A stretch of 64,000 bases of DNA, taken from NCBI GenBank assembly GCA_045118335.1, contig JBGUXY010000038.1:12497-76496 (forward strand), given 5' to 3'. The translations under genes were made by a program, and so were the position numbers. The stretch comes from W1P20-047 sp045118335 (GTDB taxonomy: Bacteria; Actinomycetota; Coriobacteriia; Coriobacteriales; Eggerthellaceae). This document shows positions 8,206 through 17,525 of the stretch, one piece after another; the stretch's first letter is position 1; the number at the start of each line of letters is the position of its first letter. The notes below the pieces were generated by a model, which ran no database searches, was not told the DNA's origin, and saw nothing but the letters and a program-made list of their open reading frames with translations.

Positions 8206-8271
8206 CCATCTCCATCTCCATCTCCATCTCCATCCCCATCCCCATCCCCATCCCCATCCCCATCCCCATCT
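8206..8271. repeat. Hexanucleotide microsatellite (CCATCT/CCATCC)
   Basis: Eleven consecutive 6-base units: four CCATCT, six CCATCC, one CCATCT, flanked by CTCCTC and CTCCTCC runs. The tract ends 55 bases ahead of a TATAAT box at 8327, so slippage would change the upstream spacing of the dipeptidase promoter without disrupting a coding frame. Confidence 0.85.
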
Positions 8272-8326
8272 CCTCCTCCGCCCCGTCTCTAACCCCAACT
8301 CTGTTTCTGCCGTTCTCACAGGACGG

Positions 8327-8332
8327 TATAAT
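8327..8332 (+). promoter_or_regulatory. Putative -10 box of the dipeptidase gene
   Basis: A perfect TATAAT lies 45 bases before the chosen start codon at 8378. The region 17 bases upstream (TTTCTG) is a poor -35, so activity may depend on an activator or on the upstream palindromes. Confidence 0.5.
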
Positions 8333-8377
8333 GGATGCATTGTCTACAGTGGAATGCCGGCTGAAAGTGATGTGCGA

Positions 8378-9985
8378 ATGAAGCGGATTCGGCAAATCGT
8401 CGTGACGGCGATGGTTTTCTGTTCTCTGGTTGCGTGCGGTGCGCAAACGGCCATGGCATGCACGAGCGTCTATGTTGGCTCCGAGGCAAGTGCCGATGGA
8501 ACCACCATCATTTCGAGGTCCAGCGATACCCCCGAAGTATGGGGCAACCACATCACCTTGACGGAGCGCGTGGATGGTGAGTCTGGACGGCAGATGCCAG
8601 TCGATAGCAAAAGCACGGTATTCGCAGAGCTTCCCGAAACCACCTACAAGTATGTGGCTGCACCTTTCATGGAAAGCACCATGGTCGCAAACGACCTGGC
8701 AAACGACGCAGGCGCGTGCACTAACGAATACGGCGTTGCCATAACGCTGTCTGTGACAGCCTTCTCCAACGAAGACGCCTTGAAGGCAGATCCGCTCATC
8801 GAAACGGGATTGACCGAGAACACGGCTGCTGACCTGGTGATATGCCAAAGCAAAAGCGCCCGTGAAGCGGTCGATGTCCTCTTGTCGCTGATTGATGAAT
8901 ATGGTAGCAGCGAATGCAATGTCGCGCTGATCGCAGATCAGGAGGAAGCCTGGTACGTGGAAATGTACACGGGGCATCAGTATGCAGCGGTAAAGCTCCC
9001 GGCAGATAAGGTGTGCGCATTCGGAAACGAGTTCACCTTGGAGTACTTGTCTGATTACGAAGACTTCATCGTCTCGGAAAACCTGGAGAACCTGGCGAAA
9101 GAAAACCAGTTCGCCGCATACGGCGAAAACGACGAACTGAATCTGCTCGATACTTATTCCGGGGAATCTGTCGCAATCAACTATAGCCATATGCGTACAT
9201 GGATCGGCCATCAGTTGCTGGCGCCGTCCAAGTTTTCCGATGATTATGCTCTCGAAGCAAGATATCCACTATGTTTCGAGGCAGATGAGCCGGTGAGCCT
9301 GTCAGATGTGTGTGCGGTGCTAAGGAACCGATACGAGGGGACGCAATACTGCCCGGACGAGACGGGCAGGATCGACATGCGCGTAATTGGAACCGACACG
9401 GCTTTGAACGTTCACGTCTTGCAGATCTATCCGAACCTGCCGACGGAAATGTCCTGTGTGATGTGGGAAAGCACTGGTCCTGCAATATACGGGGTATTCG
9501 TCCCCATATCGAATGCCGCAACCTCAATCAGCAAAGCCTACGAAAACGACCAACCCGCGAAGGATGCCGGCATGTTCGACGCAGAGCATTACCCGTATTA
9601 CGCCTTCAAGGAGCTCACGACGCTGTGCGTGGAGCAGGATACCTGCGAGGTTTACGGCGCTCCCGTCCGCGATTACTGGCATAGCGCCGAGCAGGGAATG
9701 TTCGCCGGCATGCCTAAGGTCCTTACCCGCGCATCGGAGATGAAGGACAAGACCGCAGCAGCCGACTACATCACCAATTATTGCAACGATATGCAGGAGC
9801 AGGCCTTCCTTGATGCAAAATACCTGGTCAACGATGTTGTTATGACGCAGTCTCAGAACAGCAACACCTTGAAGATGCAAAGAGATCCGCAAACACACGA
9901 GATACTCGACACACAACGGGTGCTCGATCCCATGGAGATAACCCTCGATGCCACGATATACGAAAAGGTGCCTGATACACCGTAG
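8378..9985 (+). CDS. pepD: Secreted C69-family dipeptidase
   Basis: A 535-residue N-terminal-nucleophile hydrolase of peptidase family C69. Residues 1-27 form a signal peptide (MKRIRQ, hydrophobic core, cleavage after AMA). Cleavage would expose Cys28 of CTSVYVGSEASADGTTI, the catalytic nucleophile of the family. LVAC at 17-20 also resembles a lipobox, but the nucleophile position favours cleavage at 27/28. The start at 8378 gives a clean signal peptide and has a weak AAAGTGA site; 8354 is an in-frame alternative. The protein probably cleaves dipeptides outside the membrane, feeding amino-acid use. A decayed relative of its C-terminus is at 27012-27419. It converges with the GH13 gene, 18 bases apart. 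Confidence 0.9.
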   Translation: MKRIRQIVVTAMVFCSLVACGAQTAMACTSVYVGSEASADGTTIISRSSDTPEVWGNHITLTERVDGESGRQMPVDSKSTVFAELPETTYKYVAAPFMESTMVANDLANDAGACTNEYGVAITLSVTAFSNEDALKADPLIETGLTENTAADLVICQSKSAREAVDVLLSLIDEYGSSECNVALIADQEEAWYVEMYTGHQYAAVKLPADKVCAFGNEFTLEYLSDYEDFIVSENLENLAKENQFAAYGENDELNLLDTYSGESVAINYSHMRTWIGHQLLAPSKFSDDYALEARYPLCFEADEPVSLSDVCAVLRNRYEGTQYCPDETGRIDMRVIGTDTALNVHVLQIYPNLPTEMSCVMWESTGPAIYGVFVPISNAATSISKAYENDQPAKDAGMFDAEHYPYYAFKELTTLCVEQDTCEVYGAPVRDYWHSAEQGMFAGMPKVLTRASEMKDKTAAADYITNYCNDMQEQAFLDAKYLVNDVVMTQSQNSNTLKMQRDPQTHEILDTQRVLDPMEITLDATIYEKVPDTP

Positions 9986-10003
9986 GTAGTCGCGCCAGTT
10001 ACA

Positions 10004-12178
10004 TTACCGCGCGTCCGTGGGAATCTGATAGTACACCGCGCTAAGCTGCGGTGCCTGCGCACGAATGATGCCATCTTGCAGTCGCGCGATAGGGGCAACG
10101 CTACGACCACAAGCCTCGGAATCGAATAGCACCGTGCATGTCAAAGACTCGGTCATGACGGTCTGCGACAAAGTCCTTGGCAGCGCTACATCAACACTCG
10201 ACAAGTCGACGACCACCTGCTCGGCCTTTTCGCCTCGGTTCGCGACAACGAGCAGCACATCGCTCTCATGCGCACGAAGCACGCACAATGCATCGGCCGT
10301 AGGGGCCATATAGAAGGTCGAGCCAATCTTGAGCGCATCCGAACGCTTGCGAAGTTGGCCAATAGCCTGGTAAAACGCCGTTAGGTCAATACCGCAATCG
10401 AAGCGCTTCGCCCGAGACGATTCGCTCCAGGGAACCGTACAGCGGCAGAAAGGGTCTCCCCCGCCGTGCAATCCCTTCTCGTCGCCGTAGTACAGACATG
10501 GCGTGCCGGGCAACGCATACAAAAGCGCTGCCACCATGCGTTGCGTTCGCGCCCCCACGTTATCCTGATCGGGTGTGATGGTGCGCATCATCCAAAGCTG
10601 CTCGGCTCGGGTCTCGTCCTTGAACGAACGGCCCAAAGCCAGCACGCTGCGCATGCGTTCCACATCATGTGATGAAAGCAGGTTCATCAGGCACCCGTGC
10701 ATGGCGGGTGGATAATTCGTCATCTGGCATCTTAGAAACGCCACCAGCTGCAGCGCGTCCACGGTGTCTAGGGCAAACCCCAACAACGCATTGCGAAGCG
10801 GGTAATTCATGACAGAATCCAGCGCCCGACCGAATGCATAGGTCCGCGGGATCCCATAGCTTGTCTTGGTGGTGGCGTCTTCCCACACCTCGCCTATTAC
10901 CGCAGCTTGCGGATCTGCCCGCTTCACCGTGTCGCGCAGCAGGCAGAGCACGTCATCGGGAATCTCGTCAGCCACATCGAGCCGATACCCACGTGCACCA
11001 CATGCCAGCCAATGAGGCAACACGCCCATATGGCCATCGCCGCCGAAGACGAATTGCTGCCAGGATGAGTCGCGTTCATCCACTTCGGGCAGAGTTGGAT
11101 GCCCCCACCAGCACTTATAGGGCACACCGTTTTCCATCGGCGTGAAATCGTACCAACCGTAATAACGCGAATCCGGCCCCTGAGCCGCACCTGGCTCTTC
11201 ATATATGCCGCCCATGTTGAAATAGCGGCTGTCATCGCCGGTATGAGAGAGCACCGCATCTAGCACGATAGATATGCCAAAGGATCTGGCCTCTTCCGCC
11301 AATGCCTTGAAATCGTCATTCGTGCCCAGCAGCGGATCGATGCACAGATAGTCTGCCGTGTCGTAACGATGGTTCGACCGTGCCTCGAACACTGGATTCA
11401 GGTACAGCACCTCCACGCCCAACGACGCCAAGTACGCAAGCTTGCCACGGATACCCTCCAGCGAACCGCCGAAGAAATCCACCGGAGCATACACTTCCAG
11501 ATCCCCCACGGTCGTATTCGCTCTCCATTCGGGAAACTCATCCCATGACGCGTGCATACGCACGGGTCTTCCCATACGCTCGTGGTAGCGTATGCCTTCC
11601 TCGCGCATGCCCATGGGCCCTTGGGCGAAACGATCGGGAAAGATCTGGTACATAACCGCACCGGTGAGCCAATCCGGTGTGGTGAACCTGGGGTCGTACA
11701 CCGTTATCTGAAAGCCCCCGAGAGGCTCGGGCACTGTGAAGCGCCGCTCGGAACCCTGCTGCTTGCGGGCATATCGCCATCCGTCGCTGGTCCATCGGCC
11801 GTCTACCTCAGCCCGAGCCAACTGCCCGAACGTGCTGCGGCCATCTGCACACGGCACATAGTAGAACACCTGGTCAGACGAAGTCTTAATTGCGAATGCA
11901 TAGAACAGCGCCTGCAGATTGCAGCCAGCATCGATCGTGCATGCAAATCCCATGCTGCAATCGTCCATATGCTGCTCATGCCAAAACAGACCCTCGGTGA
12001 CGCCATCGTGGGTGCCCACGAGCAGGCGCACCTCCCGCACCAGCGAGCGCACATCATCGCCCACGTACAGCACCAGCTGAACCTGCGACCCCACAGGAAC
12101 CGCACCGCAAGGCGAACGGAACCGCGTCAAGCACGGATCGTGCGAAACTGCCCACTTCAGCTGTTCGAAAACCCCCAC
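10004..12178 (-). CDS. GH13 alpha-amylase family enzyme (neopullulanase/maltogenic-amylase-like)
   Basis: A 724-residue glycoside hydrolase acting on alpha-glucans. The N-terminal beta domain (1-150) ends in FQITVYDP. The barrel starts at WLTGAVMYQIFPDRF. Family motifs are DAVLSHTG, Asp401 in YRLDVAD (nucleophile), Glu430 in IGEVWE (acid/base) and Asp505 in SSHDVERM. A C-terminal beta domain follows. No signal peptide is seen, so it acts in the cytoplasm on glycogen-derived maltodextrins. It starts with GTG 33 bases after glgP, with AAAGG as ribosome site, and is last in the glg gene order. The N-terminal domain is related to the start of the malQ product. Whether it hydrolyses 1,4 or 1,6 links cannot be decided. 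Confidence 0.92.
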   Translation of the reverse strand: MGVFEQLKWAVSHDPCLTRFRSPCGAVPVGSQVQLVLYVGDDVRSLVREVRLLVGTHDGVTEGLFWHEQHMDDCSMGFACTIDAGCNLQALFYAFAIKTSSDQVFYYVPCADGRSTFGQLARAEVDGRWTSDGWRYARKQQGSERRFTVPEPLGGFQITVYDPRFTTPDWLTGAVMYQIFPDRFAQGPMGMREEGIRYHERMGRPVRMHASWDEFPEWRANTTVGDLEVYAPVDFFGGSLEGIRGKLAYLASLGVEVLYLNPVFEARSNHRYDTADYLCIDPLLGTNDDFKALAEEARSFGISIVLDAVLSHTGDDSRYFNMGGIYEEPGAAQGPDSRYYGWYDFTPMENGVPYKCWWGHPTLPEVDERDSSWQQFVFGGDGHMGVLPHWLACGARGYRLDVADEIPDDVLCLLRDTVKRADPQAAVIGEVWEDATTKTSYGIPRTYAFGRALDSVMNYPLRNALLGFALDTVDALQLVAFLRCQMTNYPPAMHGCLMNLLSSHDVERMRSVLALGRSFKDETRAEQLWMMRTITPDQDNVGARTQRMVAALLYALPGTPCLYYGDEKGLHGGGDPFCRCTVPWSESSRAKRFDCGIDLTAFYQAIGQLRKRSDALKIGSTFYMAPTADALCVLRAHESDVLLVVANRGEKAEQVVVDLSSVDVALPRTLSQTVMTESLTCTVLFDSEACGRSVAPIARLQDGIIRAQAPQLSAVYYQIPTDAR

Positions 12179-12211
12179 AGATACGACCTTTCAGGCACAG
12201 ACAGGCGCTTC

Positions 12212-14656
12212 CTATAGATGCCAGATCTGGTCGTTGTAATCCTCGATAGCACGGTCGGAGCTGAAATAGCCGGCCTTCGCCGTGTTGACAATCGAGCTTG
12301 CTATCCAGCGGTCGCGATTAGCATACGCAGCCATGACCTGCCCAAACACCTCATCGTAAGACGCGAAGTCATGCAGCACGAAGTAATTGTCCCCCCTGCC
12401 TCCTTCGGGCGCCAGCATGTAGTAGAGATCTTCAAACCTACTGCCATCGCTTGTGGGCAAGCTGCCATCCACCAGATGCTGCAGCACCCGCTTCAGATAC
12501 GGGTTCGCCTCCACCACGGCACGCGGGTCATAGGAATCATCGGCCTTCATGCGCTCCAGGTCTTCCACTCGAGCACCGAAGATGAAGATGTTGTCGGGTC
12601 CCACCTGCTCGGCAATCTCGATGTTCGCGCCGTCCATGGTTCCCAGCGTCAACGCCCCGTTCAACATGAACTTCATGTTGCTCGTACCCGAAGCCTCCAA
12701 ACCCGCCGTGGAAATCTGCTCGGAGATATCTGCCGCAGATATCAGATGCTGGGCCGCGGTCACATCGTAGTTTTCCAAGAACACCACATGGATGAGGTCT
12801 CGCGTGCGCTCATCGTTGTTGACAAGGTCGGCCACTGCGTTGATCAGACGAATGATGTCTTTCGCTCGCTTGTAACCCGGAGCCGCCTTCGCTGCAAAGA
12901 TGAACGTGGTCGGCGGCATTTCCAAAGCACGCCCCTCGATAATTCCGTCGTAGATTGACAGGATATGCAAAGCCTTCATCAGCTGGCGCTTGTATTCGTG
13001 CAGTCGCTTGGCCTGAACGTCAATGACGGTTTCGGGATTGATCTCCACGCCGCGACTTGCCTTCATCCACTTCGCGAAATCCACCTTGTTGGCAGCCTTC
13101 ACCTGGTCATAAGCTTTTCTAAACGACGCATCTGCCGCATAGGGCTCCAGTTCGGCAATCTTGCGCCAATCGGTCATGAAGCCCTCGCCGATGGTATCGT
13201 CGATAAGACGACGCAGACGCGGATTCGCCACGCCAAGCCAACGACGCTGGGTGATGCCGTTCGTAATGCCGCAGAAACGCTCTGGATACACCGTATAGAA
13301 GTCGCGGAACACCGACGTGCGCAGAATGCGTCCGTGTAGCTGCGAAACACCGTTTACATGACCGCAGCTGAGCACGCACAGGTTTGCCATGCGCACCTTG
13401 CCTCCGCTGATAATGGCCATCCGCGACACCAGCTCGGCATCGCCTGGATGGTTGCGCCAGATCCGATCGCGGAAACGCGCATCGATGGTTTCGATGATGC
13501 GGTAGATGCGGGGCAGCAGACGCTGCAGGGTGCCCGACGGCCAGCATTCCAACGCTTCGGGCATGATGGTGTGGTTCGTGTAGTTGAAGGTGCGTTGTGC
13601 CAGATCGACAGCCTCTTCCCACGTGAAGCCCTCCTCGTCGATGAGAAGGCGGATGAATTCGGGAATCGCCAGCGCCGGGTGCGTGTCGTTGATCTGTATT
13701 GCCACCTTGTCGGCGAACGTGTGCAAATCGCCATACTGGGCCTTGTGTGACTGGACCAGGAACTGCATGGTTGCCGACACCAGGAAATAGAACTGGCGCA
13801 AACGAAGCTCCTGGCCTTGATTGTGGCTATCGTCGGGATAGAGCACCTTCGAGATGGATTCAGCCAGCTCGCGCTCGGCCACAGCACCTTCGAAATCACC
13901 CTGGTTGAAACGGGTGAGATCGAAGGTCTGACGGGCATGCGCACGCCACAAGCGCAGCGTTACCGGCATCTTGCTATGATATCCCACGATGGGAACGTCG
14001 CATGCCTCGGCGAGAATCTTCTGGTCGTTGTGATAAACCACCTTCAGCTTGCCATCGGCACTCCACTGCTCTTCGATCTGGCCGCCAAAGCTTATCTCGA
14101 ATACACGATCGGCGCGCTCTGCTTCCCACACATTGCGGTCTTTCGACCAGATGTCAGGCATTTCGCACTGCTTGCCATCGTGGATTTCCTGCCGGAAAAA
14201 CCCGTATTCATAACGGATGCCAAACCCGATGGCCGGCATGTTCAACGTGGAGAGACTATCCAAGAAGCAGGCAGCCAGACGGCCCAAACCGCCATTGCCC
14301 AAACCCGCATCGGCTTCCTGCTCTTCGATGTCACCAAAGCTGAAGCCCAGCTCGTTCAAGGCAGCCTCGTAGGTTTCAAAAAGACCAAGATTGATGAGGT
14401 TGTTCGTAAACGCACGCCCGATCAGGTATTCCACACACAAATAGACAACAGTCTTGTCGCCAGAGCCTTTAGAGCGCTCGCGCCTATCCGCCCAAACATC
14501 CATGATGTCGTTGCGAAGGCACATTGCAGCCGCCTGATACACCTGCTGGATGGCTGCAGTTTTCACCGTGACACCGAACTCGCAACGCACGCGGCGGGCG
14601 ATGCGGTCACGCACCTCTTCAACGGTCTGATTGTAAACTCTAGTCTCGGGGGCCAT
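12212..14656 (-). CDS. glgP: Glycogen/maltodextrin phosphorylase
   Basis: An 814-residue GT35 phosphorylase that releases glucose 1-phosphate from alpha-1,4-glucan ends. The pyridoxal-phosphate lysine is Lys662 in EASGTSNMKFMLNG, followed by GTMDGANIEI. Other family signatures are GNGGLGRLAACFLDS near residue 120 and the glucose-site motif NDTHPALAIPE. Length is normal for bacterial enzymes. AGGTGAA precedes the ATG. It follows glgA after 88 bases containing a terminator-like hairpin and is followed closely by the GH13 gene, giving a phosphorylase-amylase pair for degradation beside malQ. Confidence 0.97.
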   Translation of the reverse strand: MAPETRVYNQTVEEVRDRIARRVRCEFGVTVKTAAIQQVYQAAAMCLRNDIMDVWADRRERSKGSGDKTVVYLCVEYLIGRAFTNNLINLGLFETYEAALNELGFSFGDIEEQEADAGLGNGGLGRLAACFLDSLSTLNMPAIGFGIRYEYGFFRQEIHDGKQCEMPDIWSKDRNVWEAERADRVFEISFGGQIEEQWSADGKLKVVYHNDQKILAEACDVPIVGYHSKMPVTLRLWRAHARQTFDLTRFNQGDFEGAVAERELAESISKVLYPDDSHNQGQELRLRQFYFLVSATMQFLVQSHKAQYGDLHTFADKVAIQINDTHPALAIPEFIRLLIDEEGFTWEEAVDLAQRTFNYTNHTIMPEALECWPSGTLQRLLPRIYRIIETIDARFRDRIWRNHPGDAELVSRMAIISGGKVRMANLCVLSCGHVNGVSQLHGRILRTSVFRDFYTVYPERFCGITNGITQRRWLGVANPRLRRLIDDTIGEGFMTDWRKIAELEPYAADASFRKAYDQVKAANKVDFAKWMKASRGVEINPETVIDVQAKRLHEYKRQLMKALHILSIYDGIIEGRALEMPPTTFIFAAKAAPGYKRAKDIIRLINAVADLVNNDERTRDLIHVVFLENYDVTAAQHLISAADISEQISTAGLEASGTSNMKFMLNGALTLGTMDGANIEIAEQVGPDNIFIFGARVEDLERMKADDSYDPRAVVEANPYLKRVLQHLVDGSLPTSDGSRFEDLYYMLAPEGGRGDNYFVLHDFASYDEVFGQVMAAYANRDRWIASSIVNTAKAGYFSSDRAIEDYNDQIWHL

Positions 14657-14681
14657 ACTTCACCTAACCTTTGGTCTAAAA

Positions 14682-14715
14682 CGGCAGGGCCGGCACAAAG
14701 CCGGCAACCCCGCCG
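14682..14715 (-). terminator. Terminator or attenuator between glgA and glgP
   Basis: On the minus strand a GC-rich hairpin (inner stem GCCGGC/GCCGGC around ACAAA, outer CGGC/GCCG pairs) is followed immediately by TTTTAG. It lies 29 bases after the glgA stop and ahead of the glgP ribosome site. It could end a biosynthetic transcript or reduce read-through into the degradative genes. Confidence 0.65.
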
Positions 14716-14744
14716 AAAAATGCAATTGAATCAGTGTACAACAA

Positions 14745-16202
14745 CTACAGAGTCGAATACAGGTCGGCATAGGCCTCGGCGCAGCGCCCGAAACCAAAAT
14801 CACATGCCATTGCCTGCTGGATGAGACTCTTGCGCACAGGCTCGTCGTGCCACGTCTCGATTGCGTAATTGATGCAGTTCAGCATCTCGAAGGAATCGTA
14901 GTTTGCAAACGAGAAACCCGTGCCCTCGCCGGTGTAGCGGTTGTACGGCACGACCGTGTCTTTCAGGCCGCCCGTTTCGCGCACGATGGGAAGGGTGCCA
15001 TAAGCCAGGGCGATCATCTGGGAGATGCCACAGGGCTCGAAAGCCGAAGGCATCAAGAACAGGTCGCAGCCCGCATAGATGCGGTGGGACAGATCGGCGT
15101 TGTAGCCTATATAGGAGCACAGCTTGCCCTTGTAGCGGTTTTCCCCATCGCGCAGGAAGCCTTCCAGATCTTCGTCGCCGGCACCCAGCACGACCATGCG
15201 CACGTTCTGGTTCATGATGTAGTCCAGTACGGGATAGAGCAGGTCTATACCCTTCTGGGGCGTAAGACGGCCGACCATGCCGATAACCGGGACGTCCTCC
15301 CCTTCCGGAATCGGGTCCAGGCCCAGCTCGTCTAGAAGCGCCGCCTTCACCAGGCGCTTGCGCCAGGCGCTCTTCGCAGAGAAATGAGCCGGGGTCGCGG
15401 CATCCGTAGACGGATTCCAAATCTGGGTGTCGATGCCGTTTAGAATGCCGGACAGGTCGCTGCCGCGGGTGCGCAGCACACCGTCAAGGCTCTCTCCCTG
15501 TTCAGGGCTGCAGATTTCCTGAGCATAGGTGGGGCTTACAGTGTTCACCTTGTCCGCGAAGACGATGCCCGCCTTCAGCATGTTGTCGCATCCGTAATGC
15601 TCCACGAAATCTGGCGTGGCAAGCGAGTCGTCTACGCCCAGCAGGTCGCGGTCGAACTCGTGGGAGAACTGTCCCTGGAAATGCAGGTTATGAATGGTGA
15701 GCAGCGTACGCAGCCCGCCCTGAGGCCCACCTTGGTACTGGGTTTTGATCAACAGGGGCATCATGGCAGTATGCCAGTCGTTGCAGTGCAGGATACCCGG
15801 CTCGAAGTCAAGGCAGGGAATGGCGTCCAGCGTCGCGCGGGTGAAGAAGGCATACTGCTCACCCTCGAACTCGCCACCGCAATACACGGGGCCGCCGAAG
15901 TAGAACTCGTTATCGATGAAATAGTAGATCACGCCATCGAGTTCAAGCTTCTCGACCCCGACAAACTGGGAGCGCCATCCCAGACCGATGTGAAAATCGC
16001 ACAGATGCTGCGTCTCCATTGCGTAACGTTCCTTGATCTGGCGATGGAACGGCATGATGATACGGGCGTCGATACCCAACTCACCCAGGTATTTCGGCAA
16101 TGCACCGACCACATCGGCCAAACCGCCGATCTTCACCAACGGCGCACACTCCGCAGCGGCGATAAGCACGCCCGGCAGATTCTCATAAGTAGTTTCAGAC
16201 AT
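14745..16202 (-). CDS. glgA: Glycogen synthase (ADP-glucose, GT5)
   Basis: A 485-residue GT5 enzyme that adds glucose from ADP-glucose to the growing alpha-1,4 chain. The N-terminal ECAPLVKIGGLADVVGALP carries the Lys-x-Gly-Gly-Leu ADP-glucose motif. GMVGRLTPQKGIDLL marks the second Rossmann domain and PSAFEPCGISQMIALAYGT is the conserved C-terminal donor-site motif. The frame extends to 16364, but ATG 16202 has a strong GAGGAG site six bases upstream and matches the family N-terminus. It is preceded by 183 bases containing a hairpin (16328-16355) after glgD. Confidence 0.97.
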   Translation of the reverse strand: MSETTYENLPGVLIAAAECAPLVKIGGLADVVGALPKYLGELGIDARIIMPFHRQIKERYAMETQHLCDFHIGLGWRSQFVGVEKLELDGVIYYFIDNEFYFGGPVYCGGEFEGEQYAFFTRATLDAIPCLDFEPGILHCNDWHTAMMPLLIKTQYQGGPQGGLRTLLTIHNLHFQGQFSHEFDRDLLGVDDSLATPDFVEHYGCDNMLKAGIVFADKVNTVSPTYAQEICSPEQGESLDGVLRTRGSDLSGILNGIDTQIWNPSTDAATPAHFSAKSAWRKRLVKAALLDELGLDPIPEGEDVPVIGMVGRLTPQKGIDLLYPVLDYIMNQNVRMVVLGAGDEDLEGFLRDGENRYKGKLCSYIGYNADLSHRIYAGCDLFLMPSAFEPCGISQMIALAYGTLPIVRETGGLKDTVVPYNRYTGEGTGFSFANYDSFEMLNCINYAIETWHDEPVRKSLIQQAMACDFGFGRCAEAYADLYSTL

Positions 16203-16327
16203 ATCGTTCTCCTCATTCGATGGAATGGATTCAAAAACTCGTAACGAACAATTGTAGCGGAAAGTCAACGGTTTTCCACCATCAAGTCGCCCAAGATATA
16301 CAGGAACTTCGCCCAATGCACAATTAA

Positions 16328-16355
16328 AGGCCGCATCCAGAAGCAGATGCGGCCT
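16328..16355 (-). terminator. Terminator-like hairpin between glgD and glgA
   Basis: Perfect 10-base arms (AGGCCGCATC / GATGCGGCCT) around an 8-base loop, followed on the minus strand by TTTAATTG. It lies 30 bases after the glgD stop and would separate the glgBCD transcript from glgA at least partly. Confidence 0.6.
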
Positions 16356-16385
16356 CGAAAGCACCTTATTTATCGCATGTCAACC

Positions 16386-17513
16386 CTAAGCGACGATAAC
16401 GGAGCCCTTGCGCACGACAGCGGGCATGTCGGGCGTGCCGACGATCCGAACACCCGGCCCCACCATAACGTCCTTGTCGATGATGGCATTGCGCAGGTAG
16501 GCGCCTTCGCAGATGCGGGAGTTCTGCATGATGACGCAGTCCTTGATGTCGGCATCACGTTCGATCGTGGTCCCGCGGAACACCACACTGCCCTCCACGT
16601 TTCCGAAAACGGCGCATCCGTTGCCGAATATGCTCTGCTGGACCCGGCATCCTTCCGCAAAACGAACCGGCGGCGCATCCTTGTCGAAGGTGTGGACGTT
16701 ACCGTAATCGAAGAACAGCTCTTGGCGAATATCGAAGTCGAACATGTCGCGGGAAATGTCGAAATACGACTTCACGCTGCTGATGCGGGCTGCGTATCCC
16801 TTGTGCTCCACTGCAGCAACCTTGTGGGTCGACAACGCCGGCTCCAGGATGTCGCTGAAGAAGCTGTACTTGCCCTCGGCGCACGAATCCTCCACCATGC
16901 GCACGAGCAGGCTCTTTTCCATCAGGAACGCGCCCAGTGCAAAGCATGACGACTCGTCGATTTCGGTGGAATAGTTCACGCCGCGAACCCAACCATCAGC
17001 ATCAACTTCGAACTGAGCCAAACCGCTAGACTGGTCGGATGCGAGCTTCGGGCTCTTCGAATACAGAAACGTGATGTCGGCGCCCATTTCCTTGTGCACC
17101 TCGAGCAAGCGGCTGTAGTCCTCGCGATACACCGTGTCGGTGTAGAGCAGCAGGCAGTATTCGCCTAGCTGACGTTCGAGATAGTAGCGCTTGGCGAACA
17201 GCGCATCACCGAAACCGCGGTACAGATTGGTGCTCATGCCCTGGTCGAAGGGGGAAAGCATCGTCAAGCCGCCCTGCTTCTTGCTCATATCCCACGCTGC
17301 ACCAGATCCCACGTGCTCGACCAACGATTGGAAGTTGCGCTGAGTGATGAGTCCCACATTGCGCACACCGCTATCGTCGAGGTTCGTGAGAAGCAAATCG
17401 ATGCTGCGGAAACGACCACCCAACGGCATGCCGGCAACGCAACGATGCTCGATCAGGTCGCCCAGAAGAGGATTACCATGACCTGCATACACAATGGCAA
17501 ACGTGTTATTCAT
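16386..17513 (-). CDS. glgD: Glucose-1-phosphate adenylyltransferase-like subunit GlgD
   Basis: A 375-residue paralogue of GlgC. In Firmicutes the GlgD protein pairs with GlgC and tunes the ADP-glucose pyrophosphorylase (family knowledge). The N-terminus reads VYAGHGNPLLGDLIEHR instead of the GGxGxRL nucleotide loop of GlgC, which is the usual GlgD change that makes it catalytically weak or silent. PLGGRFRSIDLLLTN and the C-terminal left-handed beta-helix hexapeptides are kept. It starts 12 bases after glgC, with AAGGGG as ribosome site, so the two are co-translated. Confidence 0.93.
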   Translation of the reverse strand: MNNTFAIVYAGHGNPLLGDLIEHRCVAGMPLGGRFRSIDLLLTNLDDSGVRNVGLITQRNFQSLVEHVGSGAAWDMSKKQGGLTMLSPFDQGMSTNLYRGFGDALFAKRYYLERQLGEYCLLLYTDTVYREDYSRLLEVHKEMGADITFLYSKSPKLASDQSSGLAQFEVDADGWVRGVNYSTEIDESSCFALGAFLMEKSLLVRMVEDSCAEGKYSFFSDILEPALSTHKVAAVEHKGYAARISSVKSYFDISRDMFDFDIRQELFFDYGNVHTFDKDAPPVRFAEGCRVQQSIFGNGCAVFGNVEGSVVFRGTTIERDADIKDCVIMQNSRICEGAYLRNAIIDKDVMVGPGVRIVGTPDMPAVVRKGSVIVA

Positions 17514-17525
17514 GCCAACCCCTTC

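Larger units (their letters stand above)
7420..8377. other. Long intergenic region with repeats, hairpins and a microsatellite
   Basis: No convincing gene is seen in this stretch of about 950 bases. It holds the four-copy 17-bp motif (7487-7714), two adjacent hairpins (8108-8156), a hexanucleotide microsatellite (8206-8271) and a TATAAT box (8327-8332) before the dipeptidase gene. Its base composition drops in G+C between about 7440 and 7900, suggesting inserted or decayed DNA. A 61-codon minus-strand frame at 7726-7911 has no ribosome site and no recognisable product. Confidence 0.7.

Noticed and set aside
8136..8381. Frame encoding Ser-Ile and Pro-Ile dipeptide repeats
   Set aside because: It is the translation of the hexanucleotide tract and overlaps the dipeptidase promoter; no ribosome site.
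12218..14824. Long plus-strand frames opposite glgP
   Set aside because: They are antisense shadows of a strongly conserved phosphorylase gene in high-G+C DNA.
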